Below are positions 1-7,500 of a stretch of 41,988 bases of DNA, piece after piece (the stretch's first letter is position 1; each line of letters begins with the position of its first letter). This stretch comes from Acidobacteriota bacterium (GTDB lineage: Bacteria; Acidobacteriota; Aminicenantia; JBFLYD01). The notes beneath the pieces are model-generated. The model saw only the letters and a list, made by a program, of their open reading frames with translations, was not told the origin of the DNA and ran no database searches. The stretch spans positions 1 through 41,988 of the forward strand of contig JBFLYD010000017.1 of assembly GCA_040756905.1 (NCBI GenBank), read 5' to 3'. Made by a program: the position numbers and the translations under genes.

Positions 1-600
1 AACTTTTTCAAATTCTGATTTCATCGAAAAAGTGGCCGGAATAAATCGGAATGGGTGGCCACTTTCAATCAGAATCAGTGGCCGGTTTGAATCGGAATCG
101 ATGGCCACTTTGGATCGGAATATACAAACAAGAGATTTGAATATTTTTCCTCTATCAAGAGCAATAGGAATTGTTATATCTTTTTTATTTATAAAATCAT
201 TAATTATTTTTATATTTTGGTCAGAAATTCCTACCACTTCTATTCCTTTATTTTCATAAAAACTGATATTTCTCTGGGCATTTATTAGATAGCTGTAACA
301 GACATCACAATCGCTGAATTTAAAATAGATTAGAAGAAGATTATTTGATTTTAGTTCTGATAAATCAATATAATTATTGTCAAAAGTTTTAAAAATAAAA
401 TTAGGAAGATAATCACCTTTCTTATAAATTTGAGCATCCTTTTTTTGAGTGGGTTTTTCAAATTGGTTTTTTGCAATCTCTGTAAGAAGGAGATTATATT
501 TATTTAAAAGAGATGAATTTTTAAGAATTAGTATTAAATTTAATGATATAGAAAAAATCAAAATAATGAATAAAATAGAATGCAAAAATTTTGACCTCAT
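1..600 (-). pseudogene. TlpA/AhpC-like membrane-anchored thioredoxin, truncated by a repeat array
   Basis: The minus-strand reading frame starts with ATG at 600 and stays open to the window edge. The first ~160 residues look native: a short basic start, one hydrophobic segment (about residues 5-27) that would anchor it in the inner membrane, then a thioredoxin-like domain with a strand-turn reading IYFKFSDCDVC at about 91-101. The CxxC there (C-D-V-C) is the expected redox pair of TlpA/peroxiredoxin-like reductases. After residue ~160 the protein runs into the 23-bp repeat array and the sequence stops resembling a thioredoxin fold (the C-terminal cis-Pro half is missing), although the frame remains open for another 40 codons. 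It begins 13 bases after the stop of the propeller gene, so it is the last gene of that operon. Start choice: first Met before the hydrophobic segment; the Shine-Dalgarno (GAAAGA) is weak. I infer it is disrupted; a functional fusion is possible. Confidence 0.7.
32..123. repeat. Four-unit 23-bp tandem repeat array, probable insertion-sequence end
   Basis: Four units begin at 32, 55, 78 and 101, an exact 23-bp period. Each has the core (G/A)TGGCC followed by GG or AC in alternation and then an AATCGGAAT-like tail. The alternation (GGCCGG, GGCCAC, GGCCGG, GGCCAC) suggests a 46-bp higher-order unit. IS21-like elements are known to carry several copies of a short repeat at their ends, so this is plausibly one end of such an element lying to the left of the window; no transposase is visible here. 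The array begins exactly where homology-like sequence of the thioredoxin gene ends. Confidence 0.7.
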
Positions 601-613
601 ATTTGAATCTTTC

Positions 614-1612
614 TTATGTCTCAATTTTAAATTTCCGTACTATAAAGTCTTCATCAATAATGTAAATTGTATTGTTTGAGATATTAAACTCTTCTATGAA
701 ATAAGGAAAATACATTTCTCCTAAATAATTTCCCTCATTGTCATATTTAAATATGATTTTTGATGCCTGAAACTTTTCTGTCTCCCTTGAAATAGAAGCT
801 AAAATATAAATATCTCCTTTCTCATCGACTCTGATCCTTTTATTTATAAGAATAGGAATTGGGTTTAAGTCTTTTAAATTCGTTGGCTTAATTTTTTTCT
901 CTGTGAAAATTGATTTAAGCTCTTTTATTTTTTTCCCATCTTTGTTAAATTTGATTATTTTGTTCAAAAAAAGATAAGCAACCCAGATGTTTCCATTTTT
1001 ATCCATATCCATTGAGGAGTAATTTAACAAAGAGAAAAAGGAAAGATTTAAAGGTTTTAAATATTCACAAAAATTTAAGTCAACTTGATTATTTAAAAGA
1101 TTTACTCTATGGCCGAGATACCCTTCAGTAGAACCTTTTAGTTGTAAAGATACAGCTGCAAATGAGGAAAATTTTAAAATGTAAAGATAATTCTGAAAAT
1201 AATTAATATTTTTTACTGAATATGGTGTATTTATACTTGATACATACTCTTCATTTTTATTGAAGAATAAAATTTTTCTTTTGCTTGGGTCAGCAATAAA
1301 GATATTTTTATCTGTTAATTCTATATCAACCGGTTCAAGCACCTGATCAGGCCCTTCTCCTCCTTTTACTATACTTTTTAAAAACTCTCCATTATGGTTA
1401 AATTTTTGAACCCTTTTATTTTTTGTATCAGCGATAAAAATATATTTATCATCTTGAATCTCTATATCCTTCGGTTCATGAAACATATAGTTTTCATCAT
1501 TCTGAATGCCGATTGCAAAATTTTCCTCTTTTACATGGATGACTCTTATTTCAATAGATTGATTTCTACATGATATCAGAGTAAATAATATAATAATGAA
1601 ACTTAATAACAC
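614..1612 (-). CDS. 6-bladed beta-propeller lipoprotein (NHL-like)
   Basis: 332 residues. The N-terminus is a lipoprotein signal: hydrophobic stretch then L-I-S-C at residues 12-15, so it should be exported and lipidated. The rest is a series of propeller blades in which the recurring phrase is a short strand 'D-x-x-(I/Y)-(Y/F)-(I/V)-A-D-x-x-x-x-(R/K)-(V/I)-x-x-F' (clear at about 55-70, 100-115 and 205-225), typical of NHL/6-bladed propellers that bind ligands rather than catalyse. The start codon is GTG at 1612; the only in-frame codons upstream lead directly to the TGA of the preceding peptide gene, so no earlier start exists. It sits 18 bases after that gene and 13 before the thioredoxin gene. 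Ligand unknown. Confidence 0.8.
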   Translation of the reverse strand: MLLSFIIILFTLISCRNQSIEIRVIHVKEENFAIGIQNDENYMFHEPKDIEIQDDKYIFIADTKNKRVQKFNHNGEFLKSIVKGGEGPDQVLEPVDIELTDKNIFIADPSKRKILFFNKNEEYVSSINTPYSVKNINYFQNYLYILKFSSFAAVSLQLKGSTEGYLGHRVNLLNNQVDLNFCEYLKPLNLSFFSLLNYSSMDMDKNGNIWVAYLFLNKIIKFNKDGKKIKELKSIFTEKKIKPTNLKDLNPIPILINKRIRVDEKGDIYILASISRETEKFQASKIIFKYDNEGNYLGEMYFPYFIEEFNISNNTIYIIDEDFIVRKFKIET

Positions 1613-1630
1613 TACGATATCAGATTTTTT

Positions 1631-1927
1631 TCAGCAACCAAATATTCCAAAAACCCAGCAGCAAGCTAATCTCATAGAGCAATTAAAGTTATCCAGAGAA
1701 TAGTATCTAGAACATTGTAGATTACAGTAATATTCCATTAATCCTCTTGTAGTTTTACTACAATTGTCGTGGCATCTTATAGCTCTATTATGAGCACTTC
1801 TTACGCATTCATCATATTCGTCGCCACATGCTCTCCAGCCATAGACTGGTTTTGGCATCAATAGAAAATATGAAACTATCCCTAATACTATAAACACACC
1901 CAAAGAGATTGAAATTAATTTTTTCAT
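1631..1927 (-). CDS. Small secreted cysteine-rich peptide
   Basis: 98 residues. A basic start and one hydrophobic segment (about 4-23) ending in a plausible signal-peptidase region before W31 suggest export; the remaining ~68 residues hold ten cysteines, including an adjacent pair (CC at about 89-90) and a Cys as the very last residue. A clear Shine-Dalgarno (GGAGG) lies a few bases before the ATG. I do not recognise the family. The neighbours, a propeller lipoprotein and a membrane thioredoxin with CxxC, fit a peptide whose disulfides are formed or reshuffled outside the cytoplasm. In Bacteroides, short Cys-containing NVEALA-type peptides occur beside 6-bladed propeller and TlpA genes; this is an analogy of layout, since the NVEALA motif itself is not seen. 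Confidence 0.7.
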   Translation of the reverse strand: MKKLISISLGVFIVLGIVSYFLLMPKPVYGWRACGDEYDECVRSAHNRAIRCHDNCSKTTRGLMEYYCNLQCSRYYSLDNFNCSMRLACCWVFGIFGC

Positions 1928-2107
1928 CTTTTACCTCCATTAAAAATATAGCAATTGAGATGCCATAATTAATAAAATTTATAATTAATTGATAATTAAG
2001 AAGATATAATTTTAAAAAAGTAAAAATATGGATTAATATTCTTGCAAATGTTACACTCTGATGTTACATAAAAGGAAAAAATCATTTATTTTATTATGTC
2101 TTTGAGA

Positions 2108-2144
2108 GTGTAACATGTTACACCTAAAATTGTAACATGTTACA
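2108..2144. promoter_or_regulatory. Pair of perfect palindromes, putative operator
   Basis: GTGTAACATGTTACAC (2108-2123, 16 bp) and TGTAACATGTTACA (2131-2144, 14 bp) are both perfect palindromes. Their centres are 22 bp apart, close to two helical turns, which suits two repressor dimers on one DNA face. Further TGTTAC half-sites lie at 2049-2054 and 2062-2067, and AGAGTGTAAC at 2105-2114 is the inverse of GTTACACTCT at 2050-2059. The pair lies about 180 bp upstream of the peptide gene and 300 bp upstream of the symporter, so the regulated side is uncertain. No regulator gene is nearby. Confidence 0.5.
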
Positions 2145-2180
2145 GTGTTATTAATTTATTTAAAAAGATTTTTTTTATAT

Positions 2181-2309
2181 TAATACAAACGAACTAAATA
2201 ATTTGAAATGCAGGGCAAGGCTTCAGCCTTGTATTGCGCAACCCCCGAATCAACCCATGAAACAAGTTCAGGGCAAGGTTCGGGGCAGGCTCTAAAGGGT
2301 GCCCTACAT
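2181..2309. repeat. GC-rich miniature inverted-repeat element (family 2)
   Basis: A GC-rich islet in AT-rich surroundings. The left part reads ATGCAGGGCAAGG and the right end inverts to ATGTAGGGCACCC; an internal hairpin CAAGGCTTCAGCCTTG sits at 2216-2231. The left flank from 2181 (TAATACAAACG...) is matched again at 41771-41808, so both belong to one dispersed family. Confidence 0.55.
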
Positions 2310-2373
2310 ATATATAATACAATATAGCAATAAATATATCGCAATGTCTTTAATCCTTTTTTTAAAAATATTG

Positions 2374-2402
2374 TTGAACTCAGAAAATTAAAAAAATATA
2401 AT
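2374..2402 (+). promoter_or_regulatory. Sigma-70-type promoter of the symporter/mannosidase operon
   Basis: TTGAAC at 2374-2379, a 17-bp spacer, then TATAAT at 2397-2402. The expected transcription start is near 2409, giving a leader of about 40 bases before the symporter and only a few bases before the leader ORF at 2416. Confidence 0.6.
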
Positions 2403-2415
2403 TAGAGAATAAAAA

Positions 2416-2448
2416 ATGAGAAAAATCGATATAAAAAGAAATACATAA
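2416..2448 (+). CDS. Ten-codon leader ORF coupled to the symporter
   Basis: ATG at 2416 opens a ten-residue frame (MRKIDIKRNT) whose TAA overlaps the symporter ATG as TAATG. The start lies about 7 bases after the predicted transcription start. Neither this ORF nor the symporter has a strong Shine-Dalgarno, so ribosomes terminating here could reinitiate on the symporter. There is no proof that it is translated; chance occurrence is quite possible. Confidence 0.3.
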   Translation: MRKIDIKRNT

Positions 2449-4016
2449 TGATCAAGTTTGCATTTCTCGATTGGCTCTGGCTATTTCTATATCTTGTTTT
2501 AATGACAGGATGTGGGATTCTATTTTACAGACTTGGTAAGCGTTCTGAAGCTGATTTTTTCCTCGCAGGTCGGGGGCTTCCCTGGTGGATTCCAGGAATG
2601 AGTGTTTATGCTACCCATACTGCCACTGATACGCCAATGTGGGTTAGTGGTGTAATTTACAAGCATGGGCTCAGAGGACTATGGTATACATTCTTTTCTG
2701 CCTGGTGCGCCATAGCGGCCTTTGTTTCTGCCCGTATATTCCGTCGTTCCCTTGCCTATTCCCAGGCTGAATGGCAGAGCTTGCGCTATTCTGGACTGGG
2801 AGCTGAGCTCCTTAGAGGATGGATGTCCGGATGGGGTGCCTTCCTTAACATGTTTATTCTCGGCTGGGTGGGAATGGCAATGGGGAAGCTCTGCAACTAT
2901 CTTTTTGGCTGGCAAAACTGGATAGGTCTTGTTATCCCATCCATAATTGTGGCTATCTATGTCCTATCTGCAGGTTTCTGGGGGGTAGTGATGGCTGATT
3001 TCCAGCAGGGTATTATTGCCTTCTTTATAATCTTAATAGCTTCACTGTGGGGAGTTATGGTGGCAGGAGGTCCATCCGCTATAGTAGAGAAACTTTCAAA
3101 TATTGGTGAGATATGGAGACTTGATCCTTTTAATTTCACAGGCTTTCTAAGAGGAGAATTTCCTTTTGCCTGGTTCATTACAATGATCTTTATAGCAGTA
3201 CTGGGTGGGTTTGGAATGGGAACAAGCATAGACTGGTATGCTGAAGCCCAGCGTATCCAATCCTCCAGAACTGTAAGGGATGCATCCTATTCTATCTGGT
3301 GGGGAACAGCTCTGACTCTTACCAGAAATTCTATCTGGGCAGTTGCCATCATCGCCTTCTTTATTCTCCACCCTGGATTGACCGATCCAAAAGAATATGA
3401 GATGGCATGGTATCGTGTAGCATTTGAAAATCTACCCATAGGATTAACTGGATTTCTGTTTGCAGGCGTAATTGCCATTCACTTCTCTACTATCTCAACC
3501 CATCTTAATCTTGGAGCTGTCTATCTCACAAGGGACCTGTATCATCATTACATTAATCCAGAATCCAGTGAGAAGATGCTGGTTCTTGCAGGAAGAATTT
3601 CTACCGCACTCCTCCTCATAGGTTCCTTTATATATGGAAGCATGATGGAGGAGATAACAAAATGGCTGATTTTTGCTCTATGGATTATGGGAGCAGGAAT
3701 GTGGTTACCCAACATCCTCCAGGTTATATGGTGGAGATTTAATAGCTGGGGATATCTTTCAGCATGGATTGCAAATCTTGGCATGAGCTGGCTCGTTGTC
3801 TGGATTCTTCCTTCCTTTGGTCTCATTCCAGAGCTTCCTGATTACCTACAGTTCTGGGTTCTTATGTTCCTGACAGCCCTTGTGTATATACCAGTGACTC
3901 TGCTAACCAAACCGGAGGATATGCGTCACCTTACAAGATACTATGCCATGACTAAACCAATTGGATGGTGGAAAACAGTGGAAATTGAGGCGAAAAAGCT
4001 TGACCTTCTCAAATAG
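2448..4016 (+). CDS. Sodium:solute symporter (SSS family)
   Basis: 522 residues with about 13 hydrophobic helices through the whole length. The start of the family is recognisable: after the first helix comes EADFFLAGRGLPWWIPG (about 34-50), the usual SSF signature, followed by 'SVYATHTATD'. The protein sits in the inner membrane and moves an organic solute with Na+. The substrate cannot be read from sequence; the co-directional alpha-mannosidase downstream makes a sugar or oligosaccharide likely. It is the first large gene of the operon, followed 9 bases later by a small two-helix protein. By eye the gene is noticeably more GC-rich than its neighbours, which could mean acquisition from another genome. 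Start: ATG at 2448, overlapping the leader ORF stop. Confidence 0.88.
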   Translation: MIKFAFLDWLWLFLYLVLMTGCGILFYRLGKRSEADFFLAGRGLPWWIPGMSVYATHTATDTPMWVSGVIYKHGLRGLWYTFFSAWCAIAAFVSARIFRRSLAYSQAEWQSLRYSGLGAELLRGWMSGWGAFLNMFILGWVGMAMGKLCNYLFGWQNWIGLVIPSIIVAIYVLSAGFWGVVMADFQQGIIAFFIILIASLWGVMVAGGPSAIVEKLSNIGEIWRLDPFNFTGFLRGEFPFAWFITMIFIAVLGGFGMGTSIDWYAEAQRIQSSRTVRDASYSIWWGTALTLTRNSIWAVAIIAFFILHPGLTDPKEYEMAWYRVAFENLPIGLTGFLFAGVIAIHFSTISTHLNLGAVYLTRDLYHHYINPESSEKMLVLAGRISTALLLIGSFIYGSMMEEITKWLIFALWIMGAGMWLPNILQVIWWRFNSWGYLSAWIANLGMSWLVVWILPSFGLIPELPDYLQFWVLMFLTALVYIPVTLLTKPEDMRHLTRYYAMTKPIGWWKTVEIEAKKLDLLK

Positions 4017-4025
4017 GAGGCAATT

Positions 4026-4322
4026 ATGGGTATTATAAGAAGAGAATGGAAACCAGAAGAAGCGGATACCTGGACAAAGGAGGATGTAATTTCAATAATC
4101 ATTTCTCCTGTTTGCTATGCTCTTTTGATGATAGGATTGGCATTGGTGTGTCTACTGAGAAATGAAGGCTTTATTATCCTCGGCATAGGGATTTTTTTAA
4201 CATGGATTCTCCATTGGATTATTGATCCAAAACTTAGAGCCATCTCAGAGGATTACGAAAAAAGGCAGAAAGATTATCTGGAGCATCTCGATAGGATTAT
4301 AAAGTGGAGGGAATATGAATAA
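4026..4322 (+). CDS. Small two-helix membrane protein
   Basis: 98 residues. A short charged N-terminus (RREWKPEEADTWTKED) precedes two adjacent hydrophobic helices (about 24-45 and 48-66), then a charged, probably helical, C-terminal tail ending KWREYE. Shine-Dalgarno AGGAGG directly precedes the ATG. I do not recognise a named family. Its place between the symporter and two even smaller membrane proteins suggests an accessory subunit of the transporter. Its last codons overlap the start of the next gene. Confidence 0.7.
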   Translation: MGIIRREWKPEEADTWTKEDVISIIISPVCYALLMIGLALVCLLRNEGFIILGIGIFLTWILHWIIDPKLRAISEDYEKRQKDYLEHLDRIIKWREYE

Positions 4323-4437
4323 GGGGTTATTTATTGTCATAGGAATGACCATTGCTTATGTGGTCTCATTTCTCGGTCTTATTCTTGCCTATTATTCCTA
4401 CAAAAAAAGAAAAAGAAAGGGAAGGAAGGATGAATGA
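4315..4437 (+). CDS. 40-residue single-helix membrane peptide
   Basis: A 40-residue protein with one hydrophobic helix (about 5-28) and a strongly basic tail (KKRKRKGRK), so the tail should lie in the cytoplasm. GGAGG at 4306-4310 gives a good ribosome site. Start and stop both overlap neighbours (8 bases each side), the usual sign of translational coupling. Very small single-pass subunits accompany several secondary transporter families; this looks like one of those for the upstream symporter, which is inference. Confidence 0.65.
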   Translation: MNKGLFIVIGMTIAYVVSFLGLILAYYSYKKRKRKGRKDE

Positions 4438-4567
4438 ACAGATTTTAATCTATGGAATAATTATTCCTGCTACTATTTTTATCCTATCATTTTCTATAAC
4501 CTATCTTTTATACAGAAGATTTTCTGTAGAGCTTCAAAAAAGGGATAAGGAATCTTCTGAAAAATAA
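4430..4567 (+). CDS. 45-residue single-helix membrane peptide
   Basis: 45 residues with one hydrophobic helix (about 4-24) followed by a charged tail ending KRDKESSEK. The start is set at ATG 4430 because a purine-rich ribosome site (GGGAAGGAAGG) immediately precedes it and it overlaps the previous stop; a longer in-frame reading from 4352 would need an unlikely start inside the preceding gene. Same likely role as its neighbour: a small accessory membrane subunit. Confidence 0.6.
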   Translation: MNEQILIYGIIIPATIFILSFSITYLLYRRFSVELQKRDKESSEK

Positions 4568-4591
4568 ATTGCAATCATGAAGGAGGTATGC

Positions 4592-7500
4592 ATGAAAAGA
4601 AAAGCTAAAATATTTATTCTTTCTTTTATTTTAATTCAGATCCCTGTTATTGCTGGAAAAGATGTTCAATCTGTTATAGACCAGCTTCAATCAGCCATTG
4701 ATACCAATGTAAAAAATTGGATCTTTACAAAGGATGTAACAATTGATCCCCTCAAGATTGAAGACTTTTCCAGTTGGGAACCATACAAGCTGGGAAAAGA
4801 TATTGGAGGAGAAACTGCCTGGTTAAAAGGAAGCATAAGGCTTCCTAAAAAATTTCTTGGTTATGATGTTTCAGGGAGTAAAGTTTTTCTTAATCTTGAA
4901 CTTGATGATGCTGGTCTTCTCTGGACTAATGGTGTTGAGAAAGGGCGTTTTGAATGGAATGGAAGATATGTTCTAACCGATTCTGCCCTGCCAGATGTGG
5001 AATACATACTGATTTTAAGAGGGATTAATTATGGCGGACCGCTCAGATTGCTAAAGGCATCTATAGAAATTGAACCTGCTGTAGAACTTGTAAATAGAAT
5101 AGAAGATTTGATTTTAAGTCTGAAGACAAGCAAGAAGCTCCTTAGCTTTGATACCTATCAGAGAGGAGCATGGATAAGCTATGATCCAAAGATAGATAAA
5201 TCCATCGTTCCAAAGAAAAGAAAGCTGAATTTACAAAAAACCCTGGATGAGGGTTCATTATTAATAGACACAAAGGCTCTGGAAAATGGAGATCGAACTG
5301 CTCTTCTTAATTCTCTGGATAAATCACTTAAAAGTTTGAAGCCAGTAAAGGATTTTATCAAGGAATTTACTCTGGAACTAATTGGGAATGCACACATAGA
5401 TGCAGCCTGGCTATGGAGGAAATCAGAAACCATAGAGGTTTCTAAAAGTACCTTTGATAATGCACTCAGATTGATGGATTCTTACCCTGATTTTACTTTT
5501 GCTCAGAGTTCTGCTTATTACTATAAATGGATGGAGGATTTATATCCGGAGACCTTTAAGGGAATCAAAAGTAAAGTAAAAAGCGGTTACTGGGAGCTTG
5601 TGGGCGGGATGATGATCGAGCCTGATTGCAACCTCATAAATGGAGAATCTTGGGCAAGGCATATCCTTTATGCCAAGCGATATTTTAGAGAAAAATTTGG
5701 AATAGATGTGAATATAGGATGGAATCCAGATTCTTTTGGATACAACTGGAATATGCCTCAGATTTATCTAAATGGAGGTATTAACGCTTTCATTACCCAG
5801 AAGATCTCCTGGAATGATATAAATGTCTTTCCCCATCGAGTCTTCTGGTGGGAAGGACCTGATGGTTCAAGGATTCTTGTATACTTCCCCTTCAGCTATG
5901 TCTATGATTTTAAAGATCCATTTAGATTGGTTGACCAGCTCAGACAATTCGAAGCCAACACTGGCTTCCGCAATATGCTTGTTCTTTATGGAGTTGGAGA
6001 CCATGGTGGAGGACCATCTGAAGAGATGCTAAAAGTTATCGCAAGGCTTAAATCCCTTCCCATATTTCCCACTGTAAAATTTAGCACCTCAAAAAAATAT
6101 TTCGAGGATTTTCTTCTCAAACAGGACTTGAGCAAGATACCAGTCTGGAACGATGAGCTTTACCTCGAATACCATCGAGGAACTTTTACTACCCAGGCAG
6201 AAATAAAAAGACATAATAGAATAGCTGAGAATCTCCTGGCCAATGCAGAAGGGATATCTGTAGTTTCTCATCTTCTTGGAGGATATTATAATCGTGAAGC
6301 TTTTAAAGAGGCGTGGAGATTGGTTTTATTCAATCAATTCCATGATATCCTTCCCGGTTCAAGCATAAGGGAAGTTTATGTTGATGCTTTGAAGGACTAT
6401 GAGATAGCTGAAGCTCTGACCAAGAAAGAAATGGAAAAATCCCTTAAATATATTGCCTCAAAGATCAATACGAGTGGAATTAAAGGGGAGCCTCTGATTG
6501 TTTTCAATCCATCACCATGGAAGAGAAGAGATGTAGTAAAAATAGAAATTGCAAGAAAGGCAAGAAACGAGGAAATAGTTAATTATATTGTTGCTGATCC
6601 TGACGGAAAAGAGATTCCATCCCAGATAATTAGTTTAAAAGAAGGGCTACCGCCGGATATAACACCAAAAGCCTTGCTCTTCGTAGCTGAGGATGTCCCA
6701 GCGTTCGGGTATAAGGTTTTTGACCTGCAGAGAATTGAGAAAAAAGAGAAGCTACAAAAAACATGGCCTCAGGGAGATTCTATAGAAAATGAATTTTTTA
6801 GAATAAAAATGGACAGGGAGAAAGGCTGGATTAAAAGTATTTTTGATAAAAAGAATGGAAAAGAGATACTTTCAGGAGCTGGAAATTTATTACAGCTTTT
6901 TGGAGACAAGCCTCCTCGTTGGGATGCATGGGATATTGGATATACTGGGAAGGAATGGACTCCAGGATTCAGAAAATTGGAGCTAATTGAAAATGGTCCA
7001 GTTAGAAAAGTTCTAAGGGCATACCTTGATTTTTTCAATCCTGAATCAAAAGCAAAAAGACTAAATGCAGAGCCAACCCTTAATTATCCAAATTCATTCT
7101 TTACCTGCGATACAATCCTTTACGATAAAATTAATCGGATTGAATTTAAAACACAGGTTGATTGGTGGGAAGAGCATACATTGCTTAAAACAGCATTCGA
7201 TGTAGATGTAAAGAACAATATGGCAACCTATGAGATTCCCTTCGGTTCTATTCAGCGCCCTACCACAATGAATAACGACTGGGAGAAGGCTCGCTATGAG
7301 GTTCCTGGCTTAAAATGGATTGACTTTTCGGCAGAGGACTATGGAGTGAGTATACTTACAAGGTCAAAATACGGATATGATGTCCATGGGAATCGCATGA
7401 GAATAAGCCTTCTCCGTTCACCCAAAGACCCTGATCCCACTGCAGACAGAGGACAGCATGAGATTGAATATGCTCTTTTTCCTCATAAAGGATGCTGGAG

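Larger units (their letters stand above)
1928..2447. other. 520-bp divergent intergenic region
   Basis: This gap separates the minus-strand peptide operon from the plus-strand symporter operon. It contains operator-like palindromes (2108-2144), a GC-rich inverted-repeat element (2181-2309) and the symporter promoter (2374-2402). No further convincing ORF or structured RNA was seen. Confidence 0.7.

Noticed and set aside
32-123. CRISPR array
   Set aside because: Units are directly abutting 23-bp repeats without unique spacers.
32-259. Plus-strand ORF of 75 codons at the left edge
   Set aside because: It is antisense to the thioredoxin gene and the repeat array, with no ribosome site; the minus-strand frame shows the CxxC protein.
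2449-4567. Symporter block as a full genomic island
   Set aside because: It looks more GC-rich, but there are no integrase, tRNA site or direct repeats at its borders, so only a note of possible transfer is justified.
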